Shown: positions 1 to 7,124 of the stretch, in pieces
Numbering within the stretch: position 1 is the first letter of the stretch
Layout of the letters: the number at the start of each line of letters is the position of its first letter
Source of the DNA: a virus
IMG/VR virus record: IMGVR_UViG_3300032288_002340
Span: 1-41,233 of that record
Length of the DNA stretch: 41,233 nt
Reading direction: 5' to 3' (one strand)
Program-made: the position numbers and the translations under genes
Notes under the pieces: model-generated
The model's input: only the letters and a program-made list of their open reading frames with translations
Told to the model about the DNA's origin: nothing
Databases searched by the model: none

Positions 1-1039
1 AAATAGGAACTTGTAATTCACCGGCCAATCCACGAAGTTCCTCATAGACTGCACCCAACTCTTGATAACGGGCGTCCGTTCGTGCATTCGCACTCATTAA
101 GTCAGCGTAGTCAACAATGATAAGGTCTGGCTTGAATCCCAACGAAGCCATCTGCTGTACGTGAGCCTGAATGGTGTGTGAGGTAATGGTACGAGCGGGA
201 TAATACTTGATGATAATTTCACCCTTAATGGTTTCCACCAAGTCACGAATCATATCAGGATGTTCGGGAATCTTTCCAGGTTCAATGCCCGTATAAATGG
301 TATCATATCGTAGACCGACATAATTTTCATTTAATTCAAGAGTATAGTGAACTACGTTCTTACCAACCTTTAGGGCGTTTGCACCAATTGTGGCAAGTGC
401 CCAACTCTTACCCACACCAGACGGAGCGATAACGACACCCAATTCACCACCAGCCAATCCACCGCCGATAAGTGTATCAAGTGCGTCCCACCCAGTAGGA
501 ATTGTATTACGAGCATCCTTCGTCAACCGCTTTTCAAAGTCCTTCTTCCAATCGTGACCGACCGTCTTGGGTTGACCACTTCGAAGAGCGGTATCAACCA
601 GTACCTTGATTTCGCCATACTGACCAATCTGGAGAAGGTCAACAGAACGAATGATAGCAGACTTCAACGTTTGATTCTTAGCGAAATCCAAAAAACTATC
701 CTTGATATAATCCAAATCATTGTCTTGCATCTTCTGGAAAATACCACGGAGCGATTCTACAATAGAAGTACGTAGCGTATCATCCTTGACCGCCTTATTC
801 ATTTCAACCTTGAATACTTCCAGCGTTGGGAGCGTCTTATAATCGTTGAAATACTCTAGAGTCGTTTCAACAATCCATTGATTCGCTTCCAATTCAAAGA
901 AGTTTGGATTGATAATGTCGTAAGATTGTGCAAGAAAATCTGGTGAGTTCAGCATCGCAGCCACAGCCTTTGACTGGAAGCTAGGACCGAACTTTGCCAG
1001 CGTATCTACATTCTTATCGTATTGCTTATGATTTACCAT
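1..1039 (-). CDS. DnaB-type replicative DNA helicase (partial, C-terminus outside window)
   Basis: Hexameric ATP-dependent helicase that unwinds DNA at the phage replication fork, counterpart of T4 gp41 and bacterial DnaB. I translated 346 residues from the ATG at 1037-1039; the frame stays open to the window edge. A helical N-terminal domain covers about residues 1-150 and the RecA-fold motor begins near 170. Walker A is APSGVGKS (205-212), and Walker B is LIIVDYADLM (306-315), a DnaB-family form. The start overlaps the end of the exonuclease gene by 14 nt, and GCGAGAT sits just upstream as a modest ribosome binding site. It is the last gene of the replication operon visible here. The family call is firm; the missing C-terminus prevents a length comparison. 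Confidence 0.93.
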   Translation of the reverse strand, partial: MVNHKQYDKNVDTLAKFGPSFQSKAVAAMLNSPDFLAQSYDIINPNFFELEANQWIVETTLEYFNDYKTLPTLEVFKVEMNKAVKDDTLRTSIVESLRGIFQKMQDNDLDYIKDSFLDFAKNQTLKSAIIRSVDLLQIGQYGEIKVLVDTALRSGQPKTVGHDWKKDFEKRLTKDARNTIPTGWDALDTLIGGGLAGGELGVVIAPSGVGKSWALATIGANALKVGKNVVHYTLELNENYVGLRYDTIYTGIEPGKIPEHPDMIRDLVETIKGEIIIKYYPARTITSHTIQAHVQQMASLGFKPDLIIVDYADLMSANARTDARYQELGAVYEELRGLAGELQVPI

Positions 1040-2066
1040 AATATCTCGCTAAAGTGCCAAAGGAAAATGTAATCCATTCATCGTAGTTTTGTATACTACT
1101 AATAATCTTAGTCTTAAACATCAGCTTTGTCAAGTCCGACTTACGAAGCGGTGGGCAACCTTCTTCGTACTTATGTAATATTTTCATCTTTGCATCAATG
1201 TTAATGTCCACATCATGCAAATTCATTAATTGCAAATTTCTATTTACTATACTGGTATTATCCAGTATGTTTTCTACTAACTTCGGCTTCTTTTTAATAT
1301 CAACATATTTTTGTTCAAGTAAATTCAGATTGACCTCAACATTTGCATCAGCCAATTCTGGAAGATACTTCAGTACGGTCTTTTCTCCAGCTCCCTTAAT
1401 TCCATCAATATTGTCACTCTTATCGCCAAGAAGTGACCTATAGAATACAAAGTTACTTGGATGAACCCCATAGGTTTCCAACACCACATCTACATCAAAG
1501 GTTTTCTTCTTGACGGGATTGTACAGCTTGACCGACTCGCTGACCATCTGTAAGAAGTCCTTGTCTGTAGAATAGATGATACTATTCCCACCATTCTTTG
1601 TCACCAGTTCTGACATATAGGCAATTACATCGTCTGCCTCTACGTGGTCTAATGCAAGAATAGATACAGGTAAACATTCCACCATATCAACAAGTGACAC
1701 CAACTGCCACTTCATGTTTTCCTTTTCTTGTTCATCGGTAGTCATATCATACTGCCGATTCAATCTGGTTGGTGGCTTACGGTTTGCCTTATAGTCCTTA
1801 TAAATCTTTCGTCTACGCTGTGACCCACCCTTACCATCAAAGACAAGTACGACTCTGGTAGGTTTGAATGTCTTGACAGCATATCCTAAAGATTTCATAA
1901 ATCCAGCCATCCCACCGATATGATTACCATCGTCATCTAAAGTAGGAATAGCTGCATAACTTCTCATAAACGTATTCAATGCGTCAACAATAAGGACACG
2001 GGAATTATACCCAATGTCCTTACTGTCAAACTGCATCTCATTAAACGCCTTCAATAAATCAGTCAT
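1026..2066 (-). CDS. 5'-3' exonuclease / RNase H-like flap nuclease (FEN family)
   Basis: Structure-specific 5' nuclease, the family of T4 RNase H and the Pol I 5'-3' exonuclease domain, expected to remove RNA primers and flaps from lagging-strand DNA. The 346-residue protein carries the acidic metal-binding residues in order: D28 (VDALN), D77 (VFDGKGG), E143/D145/D146 (VEADDV), D168 and D170 (STDKD), D215 and D218 (GDKSDN). A helix-hairpin-helix segment follows (GIKGAGEKT, 222-230). It begins inside the stop region of the recombinase gene (8-nt overlap, ATGACTGA) and ends overlapping the helicase start, so the three are probably translated from one message. In Pol I this domain is fused to the polymerase. 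Here the polymerase is a separate gene at 4659-5936. Confidence 0.93.
   Translation of the reverse strand: MTDLLKAFNEMQFDSKDIGYNSRVLIVDALNTFMRSYAAIPTLDDDGNHIGGMAGFMKSLGYAVKTFKPTRVVLVFDGKGGSQRRRKIYKDYKANRKPPTRLNRQYDMTTDEQEKENMKWQLVSLVDMVECLPVSILALDHVEADDVIAYMSELVTKNGGNSIIYSTDKDFLQMVSESVKLYNPVKKKTFDVDVVLETYGVHPSNFVFYRSLLGDKSDNIDGIKGAGEKTVLKYLPELADANVEVNLNLLEQKYVDIKKKPKLVENILDNTSIVNRNLQLMNLHDVDINIDAKMKILHKYEEGCPPLRKSDLTKLMFKTKIISSIQNYDEWITFSFGTLARYYGKS
1105..1133 (-). promoter_or_regulatory. possible internal sigma70-like promoter ahead of the helicase
   Basis: On the minus strand TTGACA (1128-1133), a 17-nt spacer and TAAGAT (1105-1110) lie inside the exonuclease gene, about 65 nt before the helicase ATG. 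The -35 box shares the longer core CTTGACAAA with the three intergenic promoters in this window. The -10 matches consensus at only four of six positions and the site is coding, so it may be chance. Confidence 0.3.
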
Positions 2067-3219
2067 TTAGTAATTGCTTCTTGGATGGTGATACTTCGTC
2101 CTCATCCTCTGCGGCTTCCTTGTTAACCGCAGATGGGTCGAAGTCCTTCTCGTACTTCATAATGAGTGCGTCACAAATCTTCTCGTACAACGCTTCCTTC
2201 CGTTCTTGGTCAGCTTCAAGGAAGGCTGGGAATTCCTTACTTTGGAACTTCTCATCGTTGTATGAATACCATGCACCAGATTGCTTGATGATACCATTTT
2301 CCTTCAAGACATCCAACCAACTGCTGTAGTCATCAATACCACGATTAAAGTAAATGTTGAATTCAGCTTCACGATATGGCGGACCCAAACGATTCTTGGT
2401 GATAACTGCCTTCGTGGTGATACCAATGATGTTCCCAGCAGAATCCTTCAACTTACCAATCTGTGACAGACGGATACGAGTCGAAGCGTGGAATCCGATT
2501 GCCTTACCACCAGAAGTGGTGTATGGGTCAGAGAACGCAGGAGCGTTCATCTTCAAACGGAGCTGATTGGTGAATACCAGCGCAATCTTTTCACGACCAA
2601 GAAGGTTCGTAATCTTTCTCATTGCCTTACTGATAATGATGGACTTTGCTGTTGCATATCCATCCTTATTGAAGTCAGCTGCCATTTCTGTCTTGGTAGA
2701 AGCGGCGGCAACAGAGTCAACAACGATAGTGACCAACTTATCCTTCTTCGCAGCGGCTCTAACCTTCTCAATGATGTTGACGATAGAATCAAAGATATCT
2801 TCAACAGTATCGTGTTGAACATATACAAGCTTCTTCATATCCACACCGACTGCCTGGAAGAACTCATCGTTCACAGCGTTTTCAGTATCAATAAGAACTG
2901 CAACACCACCACGCTTCTGTGTAGTAGCAATAAGTTGTGCACCAACAAGTGACTTACCAGATGCTTCCAATCCAGTCAGTTCAGTAATACGACCGGCGGC
3001 AATACCACCATTCGGACGATTACTGATTGCGATATCCAACATCGTATTACCCGTCGAAATAAAATCAGTTAAATCAGTAGGAGTTTCCTCTTCCCCGTCA
3101 AGGAAATAGGCGACTTGACCATCCTTGTACAACTTATTCAAGCTATCTGCAATAACTTGTGCCAGTTCATCGCGGTCAGCTGATGGACTTGACTTCTTTG
3201 TTTTTGTTTCTTTTGCCAT
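2059..3219 (-). CDS. RecA/UvsX-type recombinase
   Basis: ATP-dependent strand-exchange protein that coats single-stranded DNA and drives recombination-dependent replication and repair. The 386-residue protein has Walker A GLEASGKS (83-90), Walker B VTIVVDS with D168, and a DNA-binding loop region near 215-240 (FTNQLR, then TTSGGKA). A charged C-terminal tail (about 355-386) resembles the acidic tail of bacterial RecA. Length fits both RecA (about 350) and T4 UvsX (391). The start codon at 3217-3219 has a good ribosome binding site, AAAGGA. It lies downstream of the SSB gene, separated by a strong hairpin, and overlaps the exonuclease gene by 8 nt. SSB, recombinase, nuclease and helicase form a compact replication-recombination unit. 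Confidence 0.95.
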   Translation of the reverse strand: MAKETKTKKSSPSADRDELAQVIADSLNKLYKDGQVAYFLDGEEETPTDLTDFISTGNTMLDIAISNRPNGGIAAGRITELTGLEASGKSLVGAQLIATTQKRGGVAVLIDTENAVNDEFFQAVGVDMKKLVYVQHDTVEDIFDSIVNIIEKVRAAAKKDKLVTIVVDSVAAASTKTEMAADFNKDGYATAKSIIISKAMRKITNLLGREKIALVFTNQLRLKMNAPAFSDPYTTSGGKAIGFHASTRIRLSQIGKLKDSAGNIIGITTKAVITKNRLGPPYREAEFNIYFNRGIDDYSSWLDVLKENGIIKQSGAWYSYNDEKFQSKEFPAFLEADQERKEALYEKICDALIMKYEKDFDPSAVNKEAAEDEDEVSPSKKQLLND

Positions 3220-3238
3220 ATGGTTCCTTTATGTAACA

Positions 3239-3289
3239 AAACACGCAGGCGCTAGGTAGTTCTGAGGCTACCTAGCACACTACGTGTTT
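3239..3289 (-). terminator. two-tier hairpin after the SSB gene (terminator or mRNA structure)
   Basis: A perfect 9-bp stem GCTAGGTAG/CTACCTAGC (3251-3259 with 3268-3276, 8-nt loop) sits inside an outer 7-bp stem AAACACG/CGTGTTT (3239-3245 with 3283-3289). On the minus strand it follows the SSB stop codon at 3298 and is followed by GTTTTGTT, so it fits a weak intrinsic terminator. It could partly end transcripts after SSB, which is needed in excess, or stabilise the SSB message 3' end. No promoter is seen between it and the recombinase start, so some read-through is expected. Confidence 0.65.
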
Positions 3290-3297
3290 CTGGTTAA

Positions 3298-4086
3298 TTA
3301 ATCGTTGAACAGCTCGTCAAACGCATCAACAGCGTTCTTGACATTCTCCTTTGGTGCTGCAGCCGTGGCAGTCTCAGACTTGGGAGCCTCAGCCTCACGG
3401 GCTGGAGTAATAACCGAATTATCTGGGTCAAGATACTTCTCAAGCGTGACCTTCAGCTCATTGTAAGTTGGCTCGGTGTAAAGTTCCTTGATATCCGGCT
3501 GTTCCGTCATCCACATCTTCATCTGAGCGGAATCAGAGGAAAGCGGAGTCTGAGCGGGCTTGACCTTTACGGAAGTCTTGGCGAAATTCGTGTCAGACTT
3601 CTCCTTCGGAATGTACTCAACTACGATATCACGGCCAGTCTTCGCATCGGTGATATCCCCGTAATCAGGGTCAGAGATGTACGAAAGAAGTTCCTGATAG
3701 ACCGTCTTACCGAACGAATAGAACCGAACACCCTTATCCTCTTCACCACGAACGATGATAGGGATATAGGTACGAAGCTTCGGCATGAACGGCCGAGCCT
3801 CGGCATAACGCTCCTTCGGGTCACGGGTCTGGTCTGACTTCAGTGCGTCAGCAAACTCCGCAATCGGGTCACGGTTGCCATATGATAGTGGTGAGAGATG
3901 GGTCTTGTTGCCCAAATAGTGGAAGTATAGTTCGATAAAGGGATTCTCGGGGTTATCCTTCCACGGGACGATACGGATGACTGTCTTTCCTTCCTTCGGC
4001 TTCCAGATAGCGGTATCGCGGTCCCCGCCGCCTGTCCGCTTGAAACTGTTAAGCTTACTCTTTAATGCATTGATGTCTAGCGCCAT
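3298..4086 (-). CDS. single-stranded DNA-binding protein, T4 gp32-like
   Basis: Cooperative ssDNA-binding protein that protects and organises single strands during replication and recombination. The 262-residue protein has a basic N-terminal segment for self-association (KSKLNSFKRTGGG), then a core with typical gp32-family features (IRIVPWKDNPENPF near 37-50, FYSFGKTVYQEL near 122-133). A low-complexity Ala/Glu/Lys linker (about 232-250) precedes an acidic tip ending DAFDELFND, the kind of tail that contacts partner proteins. T4 gp32 has 301 residues and a His/Cys3 zinc site. This protein has no cysteine at all, so that zinc site is absent. A strong promoter lies just upstream, matching the high expression such a protein needs. 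It is followed by a hairpin and the recombinase gene. Confidence 0.9.
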   Translation of the reverse strand: MALDINALKSKLNSFKRTGGGDRDTAIWKPKEGKTVIRIVPWKDNPENPFIELYFHYLGNKTHLSPLSYGNRDPIAEFADALKSDQTRDPKERYAEARPFMPKLRTYIPIIVRGEEDKGVRFYSFGKTVYQELLSYISDPDYGDITDAKTGRDIVVEYIPKEKSDTNFAKTSVKVKPAQTPLSSDSAQMKMWMTEQPDIKELYTEPTYNELKVTLEKYLDPDNSVITPAREAEAPKSETATAAAPKENVKNAVDAFDELFND

Positions 4087-4150
4087 ACTGTTTACCTCGT
4101 TTAAAAGTGTTTAATGGGTGTTTATGTTGTAGTATACCCAAGTAGGAAGA

Positions 4151-4179
4151 AGTATACTACCCTGCGTTTAGTTTGTCAA
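4151..4179 (-). promoter_or_regulatory. strong sigma70-like promoter of the SSB/recombination operon
   Basis: On the minus strand a perfect -35 TTGACA (4174-4179) is followed by exactly 17 nt and the -10 TATACT (4151-4156, five of six consensus). It lies in the roughly 100-nt gap upstream of the SSB gene. The predicted transcript start is about 4144, giving a leader of about 58 nt. It should be read by unmodified host RNA polymerase, so early or middle expression is likely. Confidence 0.85.
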
Positions 4180-4190
4180 GTCCTACTTGA

Positions 4191-4592
4191 TTAGAAGTTT
4201 AATATTTCTTTTATTTTGGTTTTAACTATTTTTAATTGACCGTGTGCGGTTACTAAAATAGAATTCTTTAATTCATCCCAATCAATCTTATAGGACTTAT
4301 CTATCTTACCGCCGTTCTTACTGGCAATTAATGCGTTTAATGCATTAATGGTGTATATTGTATTTGTTTGTTTTTTACGATGTACTGATATAGTTGACGC
4401 TGGTGGTGCATAATGTTCTTTTAGTGAGCCCGCAACAATATTATAGGTCAAAATTAATTGATTTGGGTCATCTACATTTTCTAAAACATATATGTTGTTG
4501 AACGCTAATGTATAGGAATTTTTCACTAAGTTTACACTTTCGTCCAATTTATCAGCTGCTATAAAGGTGCATAACAATTGAGTTTCGTTCAT
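4191..4592 (-). CDS. conserved-looking small protein of unknown function
   Basis: A 133-residue protein I cannot assign to a family. It starts at ATG 4590-4592 and ends just before the SSB promoter. It has no signal peptide and no membrane segment. A mixed alpha/beta N-terminal part (LLCTFIAADKLDESVNLV) is followed by a basic strip and a Thr/Asn-rich stretch (HRKKQTNTIYTINALNALI, about 71-89), and it ends with a lysine-rich helix (KIVKTKIKEILNF). I have an impression of similar small proteins in other marine T4-like phages, without known function. It lies between the polymerase and SSB genes, so a replication-associated role is possible but unproven. Confidence 0.7.
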   Translation of the reverse strand: MNETQLLCTFIAADKLDESVNLVKNSYTLAFNNIYVLENVDDPNQLILTYNIVAGSLKEHYAPPASTISVHRKKQTNTIYTINALNALIASKNGGKIDKSYKIDWDELKNSILVTAHGQLKIVKTKIKEILNF

Positions 4593-4658
4593 ATAATACT
4601 CGTAAGACTGTTAACCAACTTCTTATAAGTATCAAATTTACTTCAATAACACTACATT

Positions 4659-5936
4659 TTAAATAAGATTTAACTCATTATAATTGTGACCCCGATACTG
4701 CCGAACAGGGAACCCACCTTCACTCAATATCTCAGCCACTTTGTCCATTAAATATAATTCGTTATTCGGGACATCCAGTACAATTGCGTCATAGGTGTAC
4801 AGAATCACCCGATTAAGGAATTGGCTGACTTTGTTGACTCGTTGGATGGCTTCTTCGGTTTCCGTCAACTGCATCATATAATTAAATACTTTGTTCTTGG
4901 ACGGGTCAGCGAGGGTCACCTTACGACCCGTTCCTGACAATACAAATCCATTCTGACGGTATTCATCCCACAGTTTGGAGGAATATCCTTTAATCTTTTG
5001 GAAGAACTCTACACCACCCGTATCGTCGGACTGACCATACATCAAGGCGAATGTTCTAGCCTTGGACTCCTCATATTGCTCTTTGGTTATAGTAAGGTTA
5101 CCATAATATTGTTGAGCGAGATATTTGTGAAGTGATGTGGGGGGCAGGTAATAATCCATCAACTTTCCTGCCAATCGTAAGTGGAACGCTTCATAGTCAA
5201 ACTGAACAAGAGTACCGTTCTCCCCAAACCGACTAACGAACTTCTCACGGGTTCCATCGTTCTTATTCAAAGCGGCAAAGTTGATACCACCGAAAGCATT
5301 ACTTGGACGACCCGTAGACGTATAGATGTTGTAATCGGAATATACCAACCCATCGGTCGTTTGAATTCCAGACTTTTCAATATTACCCAAAGTAGGAATA
5401 GTCAGTTGATTAATGTATTGAAACGCCGAGTCGAGTTCTGTGGACTCATATCGTTTGTAAAGATGTTCACAATGTTGGAGGAATGCCTCTGCCGTTTCTA
5501 CCCACGAAGTCAACGGGATACTATAGTGGAGATTCTTAAACTTAAATTGGTTCTTAATCTGATGAATACCCATTGTATAGAATTCACGATATAACGGAAT
5601 CACATCATTGTTGAGATGTACCATCGTTGCCAAATCAATCACATTGGTTGCATATGATGTAATTCCATCAAATGCATTGGTCAGATGTCGGAGTTCCTTT
5701 TGATGTAGAGTGACCAGCTTATACGCACGGGACAAGTCAATCTCAAAATGTGGAGCATCGGGATGATTCACCGATATAGTATAAAATGTCCCATCGTCAA
5801 ATCGAAAATGGAGTGAGGATAACTTATTCTGGACAGGATGTAGAAACGCATCAACCGTCACGGGATAGACATACGCAGTCTCTTCCTGTAAGCGGTTGGT
5901 GAGTTTTGTAATATCGTCTAGATTCGTAATAACCAT
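4659..5936 (-). CDS. atypical short family A (Pol I-like) DNA polymerase
   Basis: Template-directed polymerase of the Pol I/T7 family, with fingers and palm in about residues 175-425. Motif A is LVQFDYEAFHLRLAG, motif B is SKARTFALMYGQS and motif C is LYTYDAIVLDV. The two metal-binding aspartates (motif A D, motif C D), the motif B lysine, F and YG, and the TSTGRPSN template-contact segment are present. Three usually conserved residues differ: the motif A glutamate (Pol I E710) is His, the motif B arginine (R754) is Tyr, and motif C HDE reads YDA. Residues 1-170 occupy the place of the proofreading exonuclease but show no clear DxE or YxxxD motif. At 425 residues it is shorter than Klenow or T7 polymerase. 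It has its own promoter. It may be the replicase or an auxiliary polymerase. Confidence 0.85.
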   Translation of the reverse strand: MVITNLDDITKLTNRLQEETAYVYPVTVDAFLHPVQNKLSSLHFRFDDGTFYTISVNHPDAPHFEIDLSRAYKLVTLHQKELRHLTNAFDGITSYATNVIDLATMVHLNNDVIPLYREFYTMGIHQIKNQFKFKNLHYSIPLTSWVETAEAFLQHCEHLYKRYESTELDSAFQYINQLTIPTLGNIEKSGIQTTDGLVYSDYNIYTSTGRPSNAFGGINFAALNKNDGTREKFVSRFGENGTLVQFDYEAFHLRLAGKLMDYYLPPTSLHKYLAQQYYGNLTITKEQYEESKARTFALMYGQSDDTGGVEFFQKIKGYSSKLWDEYRQNGFVLSGTGRKVTLADPSKNKVFNYMMQLTETEEAIQRVNKVSQFLNRVILYTYDAIVLDVPNNELYLMDKVAEILSEGGFPVRQYRGHNYNELNLI

Positions 5937-5964
5937 TTGTTCCTCAATAATATATTATAATTTA

Positions 5965-5993
5965 AATATAGTATATTGGATTGTATTTGTCAA
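5965..5993 (-). promoter_or_regulatory. sigma70-like promoter of the polymerase gene
   Basis: Minus-strand TTGACA (5988-5993), 17-nt spacer, TATATT (5965-5970, five of six consensus). It fills the 60-nt gap between the LamG-like gene and the polymerase ATG at 5936, leaving a leader of about 20 nt. The flanks match the SSB promoter (GACTTGACAAA). Confidence 0.8.
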
Positions 5994-5996
5994 GTC

Positions 5997-7124
5997 TTAG
6001 GGCCACCGTGCCAGCATTTCTGTTCTAAATGCATCTACTTCTGCATAGCTTAGTGATGATGTGAATATTGCCAATTCTTTGACGTTTACTCTCATATAAC
6101 CAGCGGCACCACTAACCTGTTGTCTTCTACCTAAGTACATCGAATAGCCAGACAACCATGTAAACAAATTATTATATGTTCCTGTATATCTTGCCATACT
6201 TGCTTTAATGGAACTGTTATCATCTGTATATACATTTACCGCATTAGTTCCCGTTTCAAAATCAAACCACAGTACCTTTGGCATAGGACTTATTATATTT
6301 GTTGTAGTACGTGCACCATATCTAACACTCGCGTTCGTAGCATCCACGATATTCCAGAATCCAGACGCATTGTGTGCGATTTCATGAATATTGTTTTGTG
6401 TACCACCAAGCAGAGCGTCATCTGTACTAATAATTAATGAATCCAGTCTTACTAGAACGTGCGTCGCCGAAATGTTACTAGTTAATACTGGTGTTTGTCC
6501 AAATCCATTTGTGCCATTAAACACCGCACCAACCGCAGATGATGCAGTAGTAACATTAGTAAAGGTAAAATCAAGACCACCGTTTGATGCAGTCCAACTG
6601 GAGGTAGTTAATCCACTATCGGCCCTCCACCAATAGTCTGCTGGTATTTCAGTATTCGGTGCATTAGGTGAAGGGACAATTTCACTACCAAAGGTTCTAC
6701 CGCCAAGAGTTGAACTATTATACTTCGGTTTGTTGATAGGTGTAACTGGTTCTTTGTTCATAGTACCTTGGAAATACTCTAATAACTTAGGATTTATGTC
6801 TACCGGAGGACATGATAATCCACCAAATAGTCTAGTTAATCCGGGCATCCGTCTTTCATAAAAACAGATGGTTACAGCGTTTTTATGTTTTGCTCCGTAA
6901 ATAATTTGACCATCCGTAGATATTATATTATTTGCGAATCCCGTAATTATCCACTGAAGTTCTAGAGTTTCGTATAGTGTGTTAGGTTTAAATGCTTCAT
7001 ATTGTTTTTTGTCAACTTCAGTAATGACCTTTGTTGAAATATTGCGCACAAAATACCGTGTGACATATCCGTTGAGTATGTCAGTTTGTGTGACCTTTGG
7101 TCGATTGGTATATGGTGTTAACAT
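5997..7124 (-). CDS. virion structural protein with LamG/concanavalin A-like C-terminal domain
   Basis: A 375-residue probable tail or baseplate-attached protein. The N-terminal part (about 1-110) is a compact beta-rich region (TRYFVRNISTKVITEVDKKQ, LQWIITGF), perhaps an attachment domain. A Pro/Asn-rich linker (about 115-160) follows. The C-terminal 210 residues look like a LamG jelly roll: ADYWWRADSGL opening, repeated alternating strands, IVDATNASVRYGARTT, and a closing helix LSYAEVDAFRTEMLARW. Such domains usually bind carbohydrate, so it may contact the cell surface. It begins within the last codons of the M23 hub gene (7-nt overlap), so the two are translationally linked at the end of the tail operon. 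Exact virion location is inferred. Confidence 0.75.
   Translation of the reverse strand: MLTPYTNRPKVTQTDILNGYVTRYFVRNISTKVITEVDKKQYEAFKPNTLYETLELQWIITGFANNIISTDGQIIYGAKHKNAVTICFYERRMPGLTRLFGGLSCPPVDINPKLLEYFQGTMNKEPVTPINKPKYNSSTLGGRTFGSEIVPSPNAPNTEIPADYWWRADSGLTTSSWTASNGGLDFTFTNVTTASSAVGAVFNGTNGFGQTPVLTSNISATHVLVRLDSLIISTDDALLGGTQNNIHEIAHNASGFWNIVDATNASVRYGARTTTNIISPMPKVLWFDFETGTNAVNVYTDDNSSIKASMARYTGTYNNLFTWLSGYSMYLGRRQQVSGAAGYMRVNVKELAIFTSSLSYAEVDAFRTEMLARWP

Noticed and set aside
7010-7015. TTGACA inside the LamG gene
   Set aside because: No acceptable -10 at 16-18 nt; encodes ordinary residues.
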